40,924 nucleotides of DNA from an uncultured Ectothiorhodospiraceae bacterium (GCA_913055575.1 CAJXLI010000005.1:1-40924); one strand, 5' to 3'; positions 10,543 through 21,127 are shown, counted from the first letter of the stretch. Notes: generated by a model from the sequence alone, not told the origin. Numbers and translations: made by a program.

Positions 10543-11732
10543 GCCCCCTCCTCCGCGTCGATCGGGCGTACCCCGTCGGCACGTGCCTGCGCCAGCTCGT
10601 AGCCGCAGCGCAGCAGCAGCCCGACCATAGCGCCGGTGACCACGGCGCTGCTGCCGCCGTAGCTGAACAGGGGCAGCGTAAGCCCCTTGGTGGGCAGCAG
10701 GCCCGTGGCTACGCCCATGTTGATGAACGCCTGCAGCCCCAGCACCAGCCCCAGCGCCCAGGCGAGGTAGCCGGCGAAGGGGAGCCGGTGGCGGTGGCAC
10801 TGCCAGCCCAGGGCCATCGCCCGCCAGACGATGTAGGCGAACAGCAGCAGCACCGTGGTGACCCCCAGCAGCCCCAGCTCCTCGGCGAGGACCGAGAAGA
10901 CGAAGTCGGTGTGCGCCTCGGGCAGGTAGAAGAGCTTCTGGACGCTGCCGCCGAGCCCCACCCCCAGCCAGCCGCCGCGGCCGATGGCGATCAACGACTG
11001 GGTCAGCTGGAAGCCGGTATTGAACGGATCCGACCACGGGTCCATGAAGGCGGTCACCCGCTCCCAGCGGTACGGCGAGTAGAGCACCAGGCTCGCCGCC
11101 ACCCCGGCCAGGGCCGCCACCAGGGCTGCGAACCGCCACAACGGCACCCCAGCCAGGTAGAGCAGCCCCCCCACCATGGCCATGAGCATCGCCGCCGTGC
11201 CGAAATCCGGCTGGCACAGCAGCAGGAAGGCGCAGATCCCGGCGACCACCACCGGCGCCATGAAGGCCAGGGTCGAGGTGCGCAGCTGCCGCTGCCGGCG
11301 CACGAGGAAGCCGGCCACGTAGATCGCCACCAGCACCTTCACCGGCTCGGCTACCTGCATGTTGAACACCCCCAGGTGCAGCCAGCGCGCCGCGCCGTTG
11401 ACCTCCCGCCCGACCCCGGGGATGAGGACCAGCAAGAGCAGCCCCAGGGCCACGAGGGCCAGCGCCGGGCCGGTGCGCTGCCAGAGGCTCAGCGGCGCCT
11501 GCAGCGCCGCCGCTGCCACCCCGGCGCCGAGGACGGCGAAGAGGGCCTGGCGCTTGAAGTAGTAGAAGGGATCGCCGGTGGCCTGCTCCGCGACGGAGGT
11601 CGAGGTCGAGGCCACCATGACGAGGCCCAGCAAGGCGGCGGCGATCACCACGCCCACCAGGCGCCGGTCCAGTGCCGGCCACAGCGGCAGGTGCGCCGCG
11701 CGTCCGGAAGCCTCGGCGGCGTAGTCAGCCAT
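10539..11732 (-). CDS. ftsW: Peptidoglycan polymerase (SEDS family) FtsW
   Basis: Multi-TM; GRGGWLGVGLGGSVQKLFYLPEAHTDFVFSVLAEELGLLG; GLTLPLFSYGGSS; start at ATG 11732. Confidence 0.96.
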   Translation of the reverse strand: MADYAAEASGRAAHLPLWPALDRRLVGVVIAAALLGLVMVASTSTSVAEQATGDPFYYFKRQALFAVLGAGVAAAALQAPLSLWQRTGPALALVALGLLLLVLIPGVGREVNGAARWLHLGVFNMQVAEPVKVLVAIYVAGFLVRRQRQLRTSTLAFMAPVVVAGICAFLLLCQPDFGTAAMLMAMVGGLLYLAGVPLWRFAALVAALAGVAASLVLYSPYRWERVTAFMDPWSDPFNTGFQLTQSLIAIGRGGWLGVGLGGSVQKLFYLPEAHTDFVFSVLAEELGLLGVTTVLLLFAYIVWRAMALGWQCHRHRLPFAGYLAWALGLVLGLQAFINMGVATGLLPTKGLTLPLFSYGGSSAVVTGAMVGLLLRCGYELAQARADGVRPIDAEEGA

Positions 11733-13074
11733 GCGCCACCTCCCCGAGGACGGCCTCGCGGTAGGCCCTGCCGCGCTGCTCGAAGCCGCTGAAGGCGTCG
11801 AAGCTGGCGCAGGCCGGCGCCAGCAGCACCGCATCCCCGGACGCGGCCCGGCGGGCGGCCCGCGCGACGGCGTCGGACAGGCCGGCGGCACGCTCGGTGG
11901 GCGTGCGGCCGGCGATGGCTGCCTCGATGGCTGCGGCGTCTTCGCCGATGAGGATGACCGCCCGGGCGCGCTCGGCGCAGGCCCGGGCCAGCGGCTGGAA
12001 ATCGGCGCCCTTGCCCTGCCCACCGGCGATGAGCACCACCGGCCGCTGCAGCCCCTCGAGGGCTGCTACGGCGGCGCCGACATTGGTCGCCTTGGAGTCG
12101 TTGATCCACTGCACACCGCGCCACTGGCCCACCGGCTCCATGCGGTGGGGCAAGCCGGTAAAACGGCGCAGGACCGCCTGCTGGGCGGCCACCCCGATCC
12201 CCCAGGCGTCGGCCAGGGCCATGGCGGCCAGGGCGTTGGCGCAGTGGGCGCGCCCCGGCACCGGCAGCTCGGCGGCCGCCACGCGCCGCTCGTCGCCGGC
12301 GGCCAGCCACGCCGCGCCGTCCGCCTCCACCAGGCGGTAGCCGGCGGCGGCCCCACCGCTCAGGGCAAAGGAGCGCACGCCGGCGCCCTCGCCGGCCATG
12401 GCCGCGGTCCAGGGATCGTCGGCGTTGACCACCGCCGTCTCCACCCCGTCGAGGATGCGCGCCTTGGCGGCGGCGTAGGCGGACAGGTCGTCGTAGCGGT
12501 CCATGTGATCGGCGCTGACGTTGAGCACGGCGGCGGCCCGAGGGCGGAACCCCGGGCAGGCCTCCAGCTGGAAGCTGGAGACCTCCAGCACGTAGCCGTC
12601 CCGGGGCGCCGCCTCGAGGAGCTCCAGCGCCGGGGTGCCGAGATTGCCGCCCACGGCCACATCCCGGCCGTCGGCCCGGGCCATCTCGCCGAGCAGGGTG
12701 ACCACGGTGCTCTTGCCGTTGGAGCCGGTCACCGCGCAGATCGGCGCCTCGGCGGCCTCGGCGAAGAGGGTCAGCTCCCCGATCACCGGTCGGCCGGCAG
12801 CGCGCAGCTCGGCGAGCACCCCGCAGCGCTGGTCCAGGCCGGGGCTCACCACGACCCGCTCGGCGCCGAGCAGGGTCGCGCGGTCCAGGGCGCCGACGAC
12901 CGCAGGCACCTCCGGCCACTCCGCCCGCAGCTGCGCCAGCCCCGGCGGCTCATGGCGGCTGTCGACGGCGGCCACCGCCTCGCCCTGGCGGCGCAGGTGG
13001 CGGACGCAGGCCAGCCCCGTCGCCCCGAGGCCGGCGACCGCGGTATAGCCGTTGTGCCGATCGCCTGCTGCCAT
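11725..13074 (-). CDS. murD: UDP-N-acetylmuramoylalanine--D-glutamate ligase
   Basis: [62 protein letters not shown]; start at ATG 13074. Confidence 0.96.
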   Translation of the reverse strand: MAAGDRHNGYTAVAGLGATGLACVRHLRRQGEAVAAVDSRHEPPGLAQLRAEWPEVPAVVGALDRATLLGAERVVVSPGLDQRCGVLAELRAAGRPVIGELTLFAEAAEAPICAVTGSNGKSTVVTLLGEMARADGRDVAVGGNLGTPALELLEAAPRDGYVLEVSSFQLEACPGFRPRAAAVLNVSADHMDRYDDLSAYAAAKARILDGVETAVVNADDPWTAAMAGEGAGVRSFALSGGAAAGYRLVEADGAAWLAAGDERRVAAAELPVPGRAHCANALAAMALADAWGIGVAAQQAVLRRFTGLPHRMEPVGQWRGVQWINDSKATNVGAAVAALEGLQRPVVLIAGGQGKGADFQPLARACAERARAVILIGEDAAAIEAAIAGRTPTERAAGLSDAVARAARRAASGDAVLLAPACASFDAFSGFEQRGRAYREAVLGEVAHG

Positions 13075-14156
13075 CAGCGGACCTTGAGCAGCGCCAGGCC
13101 GACGAGGACCAGGACCACGGTGATGATCCAGAAGCGCACGATGACCCGTGGCTCCGGCCAGCCCTTGAGCTCGTAGTGGTGGTGGAGCGGCGCCATGCGG
13201 AACACCCGCCGGCCGGTCAGCTTGTAGGACAGGACCTGGACCATCACCGAGACGGTCTCCAGGACAAATACCCCGCCCATGATGAACAGCACGATCTCCT
13301 GGCGCACGGCCACGGCGATGACCCCGAGGGCCGCGCCCAGGGAGAGCGCCCCCACATCGCCCATGAACACCTGGGCCGGGTAGGTGTTGTACCAGAGGAA
13401 CCCGAGCCCGGCGCCGACGATGGCACCGCAGAAGATGACCAGCTCGCCCACGCCCGGCAGCGAAGGGATGTTCAGGTAATCGGCGAAGATCTGGTGGCCC
13501 GTGGCGTAGGCGAACACCGCCAGACCCCCGGCGACGAGGACCGTCGGCATGATCGCCAGGCCGTCGAGCCCGTCGGTGAGGTTGACCGCGTTGGAGCTGC
13601 CGACGATCACCACCGTGGCCAGGGCGATGAAGCCGCCCCCGAGGGGGATAGTCCACTCCTTGAACAACGGCAGCACCAGGCTGGTCTCGACGGGCTCGAC
13701 GGCCGTGGCGAAGAGGAAACCGCTCGCCAGCAGCGCAGCGAGTAGCTGCAGTCCGAACTTGGTGTGCGCCCGTAGGCCCTGGCTGTCCTGGCGAATCAGC
13801 TTGAGGGTGTCGTCGGCACCGCCGATCCCCCCGAAGGCGAGGGTGACCAGCAGGACCGTCCATACGTAGCGATTGGTCAGGTCCGCCCACAGCAGGGTGG
13901 AGACGGCGATGGCGAGGAGGATCAGGGCACCGCCCATGGTCGGGGTACCGGTCTTCTGCAGGTGCGCCTCGGGCCCGTCGTCCCGGACCTGCTGCCCGAT
14001 CTGGTGGAGCACCAGGCGCTGAATCACCGCCGGGCCGATCAGCAGCGCAATCCCCAGGGCCGTGAGCACCCCGAGGATGGTCCGGAACGTGATGTACTGG
14101 AAGACGTTGAAGCCGGAATGGAACGCCTCCAGCAGCATGGCTACGTGGTAGAGCAC
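13074..14156 (-). CDS. mraY: Phospho-N-acetylmuramoyl-pentapeptide-transferase
   Basis: Multi-[54 protein letters not shown]. Confidence 0.98.
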   Translation of the reverse strand: MLYHVAMLLEAFHSGFNVFQYITFRTILGVLTALGIALLIGPAVIQRLVLHQIGQQVRDDGPEAHLQKTGTPTMGGALILLAIAVSTLLWADLTNRYVWTVLLVTLAFGGIGGADDTLKLIRQDSQGLRAHTKFGLQLLAALLASGFLFATAVEPVETSLVLPLFKEWTIPLGGGFIALATVVIVGSSNAVNLTDGLDGLAIMPTVLVAGGLAVFAYATGHQIFADYLNIPSLPGVGELVIFCGAIVGAGLGFLWYNTYPAQVFMGDVGALSLGAALGVIAVAVRQEIVLFIMGGVFVLETVSVMVQVLSYKLTGRRVFRMAPLHHHYELKGWPEPRVIVRFWIITVVLVLVGLALLKVR

Positions 14157-15508
14157 CTGGATGACCTCCCCTGCTCAGGATCCTCGACAACCAGCGCCCG
14201 GGCCACTCGCTCCATGGCGGCCGAGCGCGAGCCCTTGATCAGCACAGCGGCGTCCGCCGTCAGCTCCGCAGCGCACGCCTCGATGAGCGCTTGGTGATCC
14301 GGGAAGCTGCGCCCGCCCGGACCGAAGGCCTCTGCCGCGGGGGCCGCCGCGTCACCGACCGTCCATAGCCGGGCCACACCGGCGGCGCGCGCCTGCTCGC
14401 CGGCACGCCGGTGCCACGGCGCGCTCTCCGCCCCGAGCTCGCCCATGCTCCCCAGCAGCAGCCACGCCGGGCCGTCGAGCTCGCGCAGCACATCGATGGC
14501 CGCCCGCAGGCTGCCCGGGTTAGCGTTGTAGGTATCATCGATGACCCAGCCGCCGTGGCAGCCGGGGCGCAGCTGCAGGCGGCCGGGCACGGGCCGGGCC
14601 GCGGCCACCGCCGAGAGGATCGCGCTCGGCGGGGCCGCCACGGCGCAGGCGCAGGCGGCCGCCGCGGCGACATTGCCGGCGTTGTGGGCGCCGAGCAGCG
14701 GCGTCGGCGCCGCCATCCAGCCGCTACCGAGGTCCAGCTCCAGGCGCCGCGCGTGGCCGCGGTAGCGGATCTGCCCACTGTCCGCGCCGAAGGTCAGGCA
14801 GCGCCGGGCCCCGGCCAGCTCGCGCCAGAGCCCGCAGAAATCGTCGTCGGCATTGATCACGGCCACGCTGTCGCGCGCCAACCCCTCGAAGAGCTCGCCC
14901 TTGACGCGGGCGACCCCGGCGACCGAGCCGAACCCGGCCAGGTGGGCCGGACCGGCGTTGGTGACCACCCCGACATCCGGGTGTGCCCAGGCGGTGAGCT
15001 GCGCGATCTCGCCGGGCGCGTTGGCGCCGAGCTCGATGACCGCGTAGCGGTGCTCGGCGCCGAGCCGGCAGAGCGTCTCGGGGACGCCGAGCAGATTGTT
15101 GCGGTTGCCCTCGGTAGCGAGGGTAGGCCCGAGCTCGCCGAGCATGCTGGCGAGCAGGTCCTTGACCGTGGTCTTGCCGTTGCTGCCGGTAACCGCCACC
15201 AGGCGGGCCGGGCTGCGGCGCCGGCACTCGGCACCGAGTGCCGCCAGCGCTGCCGCCGGATCCGCCACCACGACCGTGGGCAGCGCCGCCACCGGCCTTT
15301 GCCCCAGCATCGCCACGGCGCCGCGGCCGGCGGCGTCGGCAGCGAAGTCGTGGCCGTCCGCCCGGGCGCCGGGCAGCGCCACGAACAGCGATCCCGGCCC
15401 GGCGCGCCGGCTGTCTAGGGCCACATCGTGGACCGGGGCCGCCGGCTCCTCGCCGGCCAGCCGGCCGCCGGTAATCGCCGCGATCTGGGCCAGGCCTAGC
15501 GGGTCCAT
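14141..15508 (-). CDS. murF: UDP-N-acetylmuramoyl-tripeptide--D-alanyl-D-alanine ligase
   Basis: [50 protein letters not shown]. Confidence 0.96.
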   Translation of the reverse strand: MDPLGLAQIAAITGGRLAGEEPAAPVHDVALDSRRAGPGSLFVALPGARADGHDFAADAAGRGAVAMLGQRPVAALPTVVVADPAAALAALGAECRRRSPARLVAVTGSNGKTTVKDLLASMLGELGPTLATEGNRNNLLGVPETLCRLGAEHRYAVIELGANAPGEIAQLTAWAHPDVGVVTNAGPAHLAGFGSVAGVARVKGELFEGLARDSVAVINADDDFCGLWRELAGARRCLTFGADSGQIRYRGHARRLELDLGSGWMAAPTPLLGAHNAGNVAAAAACACAVAAPPSAILSAVAAARPVPGRLQLRPGCHGGWVIDDTYNANPGSLRAAIDVLRELDGPAWLLLGSMGELGAESAPWHRRAGEQARAAGVARLWTVGDAAAPAAEAFGPGGRSFPDHQALIEACAAELTADAAVLIKGSRSAAMERVARALVVEDPEQGRSSRCSTT

Positions 15509-17013
15509 GGCACCCCCCCAGGCCCGCTCAGCCAGCGCGCGGCCTCCTCCCGGTCGGAGAATGGGGTGGCGCCATCGGCCCTCTCCTGGAGCGTCTCGCG
15601 CCCCTTGCCGGCGATGAGCACCGCGTCCGCCGGGCCGGCAGCCTCGATGGCCGAGCGGATGGCCTCGCCACGATCCGCGACGGGCTCGGCAGCCTCGCCG
15701 GCCCCGGCGGCGATCGCGTCACGGATCGCCGAGGGCGGCTCGGTGCGGGGATTGTCGTCCGTAACCACGACCCGGTCGGCTAGGCGGGCGGCCACTTCGC
15801 CCATGAGGGGGCGCTTGCCGGGATCCCGATCGCCGCCGCAGCCGAAGACCACCGTCAGCCGCCCATCGGTGTGCTCGCGCAGGGCCGCCAGCGCCTGCTC
15901 GAGCGCGCCGGGCGTGTGGGCGTAATCCACGACGACCAGGGGGTCGTCGGCACCGCCGGGGAGACGCTCCATGCGTCCCGGCACCGGCCACAGGCCGGCC
16001 AGGCGCTCCAGGGCCGCATCCAGCGGCCGCCCGAGGGCGAGGGCCGCCCCCAGGGCGGCGAGGGCATTGGCGACGTTGAAGCGGCCGAGCAGGGGCAGGT
16101 GGACCGACCGGCGGACCCCGCCGAGCCGCAGTGCCACGCGGAGGCCGTCCGGGAGGGGGGTTACCGCCTCCGCCGCCAGGTCCGCGGACGCCCCGGCGGC
16201 GCTGTAGGTGAACACAGCCCCGGCGGCGCGCTCGTAGAGGCGCTGCCCCAGCTCGTCGTCGAGGTTCAACACCCGCGCGCGCAGCGTAGGCAGCTCGAAT
16301 AGCCGGCTCTTGGCGTCGGCGTAGGCCTCCATGGAGCCGTGGTAGTCCAGGTGATCCCGCCCGAGCTGGGTCAGCACCGCCAGGTCCACCGCCGTACCGG
16401 CCAGGCGCCCCTGCTCCAGGGCGTGGGAGGAGGCCTCCATGGCGATCCCACTGGCGCCCGCGTCCCGGCAAGCAGCGAGGGCCCGCTGCAGCGCCGCGGC
16501 GTCGGGCGTGGTCAGGTCGGCGGGCTGGAGGCGATCGATACGGCCGTACCCCAGGGTCCCGACCACCCCCCAGTGGGCCTCAGGCTCGCTGAGCAGCTGC
16601 GCCACGAAGTGGGTCACGGAGGTCTTGCCGTCCGTACCGGTAACCGCGATCACCGCCAGGTCCCGGGACGGCTCGCGGTAGAGCCGGCCCGCGATCGCGC
16701 TCAGGTGGCGCCGCAACCCGGAAACGGCGACCAGCGGCACCCCGGCCGCGGCGGTGGCGGTGGCAGCCTCGCCCGGGTCGCCGTCACTCTCCGGATCCCA
16801 GGCGACGGCTGCCGCGCCGGCCGACAGGGCGTCGGCGACGAAGGCCAGGCCGTGGCATCGCTGCCCGGACAGCGCCACGAAGAGATCGCCGGGCACGAGG
16901 CGCCGCGTGTCGAGGCTCATGCCGTGGATGGCCACCGCCGGTAGCGCCTCGCTGACCCAGGGCGCCAGGAGCCAGCGTAGCGTTACGGGCTGCCCGAGCG
17001 ACGCCGTGCTCAT
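15496..17013 (-). CDS. murE: UDP-N-acetylmuramoyl-L-alanyl-D-glutamate--2,6-diaminopimelate ligase
   Basis: VTGTDGKTSVTHFVAQLL; MEASSHALEQGR; TDDNPRTEPP (DNPR motif). Confidence 0.96.
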   Translation of the reverse strand: MSTASLGQPVTLRWLLAPWVSEALPAVAIHGMSLDTRRLVPGDLFVALSGQRCHGLAFVADALSAGAAAVAWDPESDGDPGEAATATAAAGVPLVAVSGLRRHLSAIAGRLYREPSRDLAVIAVTGTDGKTSVTHFVAQLLSEPEAHWGVVGTLGYGRIDRLQPADLTTPDAAALQRALAACRDAGASGIAMEASSHALEQGRLAGTAVDLAVLTQLGRDHLDYHGSMEAYADAKSRLFELPTLRARVLNLDDELGQRLYERAAGAVFTYSAAGASADLAAEAVTPLPDGLRVALRLGGVRRSVHLPLLGRFNVANALAALGAALALGRPLDAALERLAGLWPVPGRMERLPGGADDPLVVVDYAHTPGALEQALAALREHTDGRLTVVFGCGGDRDPGKRPLMGEVAARLADRVVVTDDNPRTEPPSAIRDAIAAGAGEAAEPVADRGEAIRSAIEAAGPADAVLIAGKGRETLQERADGATPFSDREEAARWLSGPGGVPWTR

Positions 17014-18740
17014 GGCGCCTCCCCCTTTGCGACGGCGCTCGCCTCCCGGCGCGGCAGGTCGTCGGGCGGGATATTGAGGATCCGCAGCGTCTCGCTCATC
17101 ACGCGAGAGAAGACGGGGGCCGCCACCTGGCCGCCGTAGTACGCCTCGCTGCGGGGCTCATCGATGGTGACCGCCATCACCAGGCGCGGGTCCGAGGCGG
17201 GCACGAAGCCGACGAAGGAGGCGATGTAGTCGTCCTCGGCGTAGCCGCCAGGCCCGCTCTTGTGCACCGTCCCGGTCTTACCGGCCACCCGGTAGCCGGG
17301 GATGGCGGCACGTTCCCCGGTCCCGTCCGGCGCCACGACGCCCTCGAGCATCCCGCGTAGCCGGCGCGCCAGGCCGGCGTCGAGGATACGGCGCCCCTCC
17401 GGCGGCGCCTCGAGCGCCCGGATCGAGGTCGGCCGGATCACCCCGCCCCGGGCCAGCGCGGCGTAGGCCCGGGCCAGCTGCAGCGGCGTCGCCGCGATCC
17501 CGTAGCCGTAGGCCAGGGTCGCACGCTGCACCTCCCCCTGGGGCGGGGCCGGCAGGAAGACTCCGCTGGACTCCTCCACCAGGCCGCTACGGGTCCGGGC
17601 ACCGAAGCCGAAGGCCTGGAGGGTCTCCCAGAGGGCGCGCGGCTCGGTATCCAGCGCGATCTTCGCCGCACCGACATTGCTGGACTTCTGGATCACGCCG
17701 GCGACATCGAGCGTCCCGTGATCGACAACGTCGCGCACGGTGTGGCCTCCGACCCGCAGGGTACCGGGTGCTGTCTCGAACACCTGCCCCTTACGGATGG
17801 CGTCGCTGGACAGGGCCGCGGCCACTGTGAAGGGCTTGATGACCGAGCCCGGCTCCTGCGTCCAGTTCACCACGCGGTTGCGGCGCTGCTCGGGATCGAC
17901 CCCGGAGCGCCGGTGCGGGTTGAACGACGGCTGGCTGGCCATCGCCAGCACCTCGCCGGTCGTGGCGTCCAGCACCACCGCGCTGCCAGACGCGGCGCTG
18001 TGGCGCTTGACCGCCCGCTTGAGCTCGCGGTAGGCGATGTACTGGATGTGCCGATCGAGGGCGAGCGCCACATCCTCGCCGGGCTGCGGCTCGCGCAGGA
18101 GCCCCACGCCCTCGACGGTGCGGCCGTGCAGGTCCTGGATGACCCGCTTGGCTCCGCTACGGCCGCTGAGCACCTCGTTGAACGCCAGCTCGGCCCCGGC
18201 CAGGCCGCGGCCGTCGATATCCGTGAAGCCGACCGGCTGGGCCGCGACCTCGCCCGCCGGGTAGAACCGCTGGAACTCCTGCTTCAGGTGGACGCCGGGC
18301 GCCTCCATGCGCGCGATCCGGTCAGCGACGTCGGGGGCCAGGTGGCGCTCCAGGTAGACGAACTCGCGATCCCGGCGCGCCTCCAGGTACGTGCGCAGCT
18401 CCTCCGCCGAGCGCGGCAGCTCACCGGCGACCTCCTCCAGGGCCGGCCCATCGTCGAGCAGCTTCGCCGGCTGGGCCCAGGCAGACTGGACCGGCGAGCT
18501 GACCGCCAGCGGCTCACCGTGGCGGTCGGTGATGACGCCGCGGTGGGCCTGCATCTCGACCGTGCGCATATGGCGCGCCTGCGCCTCGCTGTGCAAGAAC
18601 TCGCTGTTGATGATCTGCAGATCGAGGGCACGCAGGAAGATCGCCACGGGGGCAAGGAGCAGCACGCCCAGCACGCTGGCGAACCGCCAGCGCGGCGGCC
18701 CTTCCAACGTCGGCTTGCGGCGCGCACTGCGGCTCACCAT
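17010..18740 (-). CDS. ftsI: Peptidoglycan D,D-transpeptidase FtsI (PBP3)
   Basis: N-terminal TM; SxxK (EPGSVIKPFT), SxN (QKSSNVGAAKI), KTGT (VAGKTGTVHK). Confidence 0.97.
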   Translation of the reverse strand: MVSRSARRKPTLEGPPRWRFASVLGVLLLAPVAIFLRALDLQIINSEFLHSEAQARHMRTVEMQAHRGVITDRHGEPLAVSSPVQSAWAQPAKLLDDGPALEEVAGELPRSAEELRTYLEARRDREFVYLERHLAPDVADRIARMEAPGVHLKQEFQRFYPAGEVAAQPVGFTDIDGRGLAGAELAFNEVLSGRSGAKRVIQDLHGRTVEGVGLLREPQPGEDVALALDRHIQYIAYRELKRAVKRHSAASGSAVVLDATTGEVLAMASQPSFNPHRRSGVDPEQRRNRVVNWTQEPGSVIKPFTVAAALSSDAIRKGQVFETAPGTLRVGGHTVRDVVDHGTLDVAGVIQKSSNVGAAKIALDTEPRALWETLQAFGFGARTRSGLVEESSGVFLPAPPQGEVQRATLAYGYGIAATPLQLARAYAALARGGVIRPTSIRALEAPPEGRRILDAGLARRLRGMLEGVVAPDGTGERAAIPGYRVAGKTGTVHKSGPGGYAEDDYIASFVGFVPASDPRLVMAVTIDEPRSEAYYGGQVAAPVFSRVMSETLRILNIPPDDLPRREASAVAKGEAP

Positions 18741-18747
18741 CCCCTCC

Positions 18748-19020
18748 TCAAGGGCGCCTCAAGATCACGATGTCGCTGCGCGCGGGCAGCTCCATGCCGA
18801 GCTCCGCCCGGGCCAGCCGCTCCACCCGGCCGTGCTTGGCGAGGGCGCTCTGCTCGAGCTGCAGCTTGCGCCACTCCTCGCGCAGCCGGTCGCGGCGCTC
18901 GAGCTCCTGCTGCATGGTGGCGAAGACGGAGCGATACTCGTGCTGGAGCCCGACGAGCCCGAGGGCGCTCGCCACGACGGCGACCACCAGGCCCCCCGCC
19001 AGCCAGCCAGAGCGGCTCAT
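18748..19020 (-). CDS. ftsL: Cell division protein FtsL
   Basis: 90-aa bitopic protein, coiled coil ([24 protein letters not shown]), between rsmH and ftsI. Confidence 0.9.
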   Translation of the reverse strand: MSRSGWLAGGLVVAVVASALGLVGLQHEYRSVFATMQQELERRDRLREEWRKLQLEQSALAKHGRVERLARAELGMELPARSDIVILRRP

Positions 19021-19976
19021 GGCAGGCGCTCCGCTGTACGCAGGACGGCGCTGCGCGCGCGCCGGTTGCCGGATACCTCCTCGGCGTCGGCCTGCACGGG
19101 GCGGCCGACGGTGCGCAGGCGCGGCTGGCAGCCTTCCGGCGGCACCGGCACCGAGGGCGGCAGGTCGCCGACGCTGGCGCTGCGGCGGATGAAGCGCTTG
19201 ACCCGCCGATCCTCCAGGGAGTGGAAGGCGATCACGGCGAGCCGCCCGCCGGGGTGTAGCAGGTCGATAGCGCCCTCGAGGAAGTGACCCAGCTGCCCGA
19301 GCTCGTCGTTGACGGCGATCCGCAGCGCCTGGAAGGTGCGCGTCGCCGGATGGCGGCCGGGCTCGCGCCGGGGCACGGCCCGCTCCACCAGCCGGGCCAA
19401 CTCGTGGGTCGTGCGCGGCAGCTCACCGGCATCGCGCGCCGCCACGATGGCCCGAGCGATGCGATTGGCGTGGCGCTCCTCGCCGAGCCGGCGCAGGATG
19501 CCGCCGAGCTCGCGGACGCTGGCCCGCGCCAGCAGGCCGGCGGCAGACTCGCCCGTGCCCGGATCCATGCGCATATCCAGCGGGCCATCCCGCTGGAAGG
19601 AGAAGCCGCGCTCCGGGCTGTCCACCTGCGGCGAGGAGATGCCCAGGTCCGCGAGCAGGCCGTCTACCGCGCCAGCGACCCCGGCCCGTGCCAGGGCCGT
19701 CGGCAGCCCGGCGAGATCGCTATGGAGCACGGTGCAGCGCGGATCGGCCCCCAGTACCTGCCGGGCGTGGTCGACAGCCTCCGGGTCCCGGTCTGCCACG
19801 ATCAGCTGCCCCTGCGGCCCCAGGGCGGCGAGGATGCCGCAGGCGTGCCCGCCCCGGCCGTAGGTGGCATCGACGTAGACCCCCCTCGGGCGTACGGCGA
19901 GCGCCTCGAGCGCGGCCTCGTAGAGGACCGGCCGGTGTTCCGTCGCTGTCGCTTGCTGCTCTGCCACTGCACCCAT
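19017..19976 (-). CDS. rsmH: 16S rRNA (cytosine1402-N4)-methyltransferase
   Basis: [67 protein letters not shown]; start near 19976 (MGAVAEQQ). Confidence 0.96.
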   Translation of the reverse strand: MGAVAEQQATATEHRPVLYEAALEALAVRPRGVYVDATYGRGGHACGILAALGPQGQLIVADRDPEAVDHARQVLGADPRCTVLHSDLAGLPTALARAGVAGAVDGLLADLGISSPQVDSPERGFSFQRDGPLDMRMDPGTGESAAGLLARASVRELGGILRRLGEERHANRIARAIVAARDAGELPRTTHELARLVERAVPRREPGRHPATRTFQALRIAVNDELGQLGHFLEGAIDLLHPGGRLAVIAFHSLEDRRVKRFIRRSASVGDLPPSVPVPPEGCQPRLRTVGRPVQADAEEVSGNRRARSAVLRTAERLP

Positions 19977-20005
19977 CTCCGCTGCGGGCAAGAACGCTGC
20001 TACCG

Positions 20006-20464
20006 CTAGAGGGCCAGGCTCTCCAGCGCCTCGGGTAGATCGGCGTCGGCGGCGGCCGCCTCCTGCAGCCACTCGGCCCGTCGCTGCTCCCAGAGCGCGG
20101 CGTCCCAGAGCTCGAATTTATTGCCCTGCCCGATCAGGACGACCTGCTTCGCCAGATCGGCGTACTCGCGCAGCGGCAACGGGACCAGGGTACGGCCGTT
20201 CCGGTCGACCTGGAGCTCCTGGGCGTGACCGATGAGCAGGCGCTTGAGCCGCTTCGCGCTCGGCTGCAGGTCCGGCAGGGCGATGAGCTTGCGCTCGATC
20301 TCCTCCCACTCCGGCAGGGGGTAGAAAACCAGGCAGGACTCCCGGTAATCGATCGTCGCCACGACCTCGCCGTTGCAGTGGGCCAGCAGGCGATCGCGAT
20401 GCCTGGCGGGGAAAGCCAGCCGCCCCTTGGCATCGAGATTGTGCTGGCTGACTCCACGGAACAC
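20006..20464 (-). CDS. mraZ: Transcriptional regulator MraZ
   Basis: [27 protein letters not shown]; two MraZ-fold repeats; GTG start at 20464 after a GGAGG-type RBS fits the family N-terminus better than the track start at 20512. Confidence 0.94.
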   Translation of the reverse strand: MFRGVSQHNLDAKGRLAFPARHRDRLLAHCNGEVVATIDYRESCLVFYPLPEWEEIERKLIALPDLQPSAKRLKRLLIGHAQELQVDRNGRTLVPLPLREYADLAKQVVLIGQGNKFELWDAALWEQRRAEWLQEAAAADADLPEALESLAL

Positions 20465-20502
20465 CGCCCCTCCCCGCTCCACGGCGTACCCTTTTGCCCC
20501 AC
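20463..20502 (-). promoter_or_regulatory. Candidate MraZ-box array (four degenerate G-rich hexamers, 10-bp period)
   Basis: Minus strand read in 10-mers: GTGGGGcaaa AGGGTAcgcc GTGGAGcggg GAGGGGcggt. Directly upstream of the mraZ start; known MraZ operators are TGGG-like repeats about 10 bp apart. Confidence 0.45.
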
Positions 20503-20520
20503 TCTGAGGCACGGTATGTC

Positions 20521-20549
20521 ACTATAGGAGGGGGGTTATACCCCGTCAA
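20521..20549 (-). promoter_or_regulatory. Near-consensus sigma70 promoter (Pmra) for the dcw cluster
   Basis: Minus strand TTGACG-N17-TATAGT; the spacer holds the inverted repeat GGGGT-ATA-ACCCC. Confidence 0.75.
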
Positions 20550-20715
20550 GCTATCCCCCTTTGCCCGATACGAAGCGGAACACGGACTTAGCGCCAGGAC
20601 TTCAAGGGGGCAGCGACGTAGCCGGGCCCCGATTAGTCACCAAATAACAGCAAGATAGGCTGTAATTTTGAAATCTGACATCAAGTCGAGATCACAATTC
20701 CCTGAGGATAAAGGA

Positions 20716-20743
20716 TTGACAACCCGGGCTACCGTGATAGCTT
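20716..20743 (+). promoter_or_regulatory. Candidate rnpB promoter
   Basis: TTGACA-N16-TAGCTT, ending about 7 nt before the inferred rnpB 5' end; consensus -35, weak -10. Confidence 0.5.
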
Positions 20744-20749
20744 GAGGAT

Positions 20750-21106
20750 GGAGAGCTGGCTAGACGGCCGCTGCGCTGCCTCGCAGCGCGGAGGAAAGTC
20801 CGGGCTCCACAGGGCAGGGTGCCAGGTAACACCTGGGGGGCGTGAGCCCACGGAAAGTGCCACAGAGAACAGACCGCCGATGGCCGGCAGGGCGCCGGCA
20901 CAGGCAAGGGTGAAAAGGTGCGGTAAGAGCGCACCGCGCGACCGGTAACGGCTCGCGGCACGGCAAACCCCACCCGGAGCAAGGCCAAATAGGGGAGCCA
21001 GGGCGTGGCCCGCGCCGCTCCCGGGTAGGCCGCTAGAGGCATGCGGCGACGTATGCCCCAGAGGAATGGCCGTCCTCGACAGAACCCGGCTTACAGGCCG
21101 GCTCTC
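20750..21106 (+). ncRNA. rnpB: RNase P RNA component, bacterial type A
   Basis: Conserved core strings: GCGGAGGAAAGTCCGGGCTCCACAGGGCAGGGTGCCAGGTAACACCTGGG, CCACAGAGAACAGACCGCC, GGGTGAAAAGGTGCGGTAAGAGCGCACCGCG, ACGGCAAACCCCACCCGGAGCAAGGCCAAATAGG, CCAGAGGAATGGCCG, GACAGAACCCGGCTTACAGGCCGG. Ends approximate. Confidence 0.98.
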
Positions 21107-21127
21107 TCCCCTTCCTTCACCCCGTTA

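Noticed and set aside
8592-10602. Plus-strand ORFs of 387 and 572 aa opposite murC/murG
   Set aside because: Shadow ORFs over conserved Mur genes; low-complexity composition, no RBS or domain.
11731-13176. Plus-strand 481-aa ORF opposite murD
   Set aside because: Mirrors MurD codons; typical GC-rich antisense ORF.
11725-14190. 821-aa minus-strand ORF as a fusion protein
   Set aside because: Only its C-terminal part is MurD (from 13074); the upstream part is an out-of-frame reading of mraY. The same applies to the overextended ORFs for ddl, murG, ftsW and hisG.
17718-19259. Plus-strand 513-aa ORF opposite ftsI/ftsL
   Set aside because: Antisense to well-conserved genes; no homology-like motifs.
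20692-21042. 116-aa minus-strand ORF and other small ORFs across rnpB
   Set aside because: They lie on the structured RNase P RNA gene; no coding evidence.
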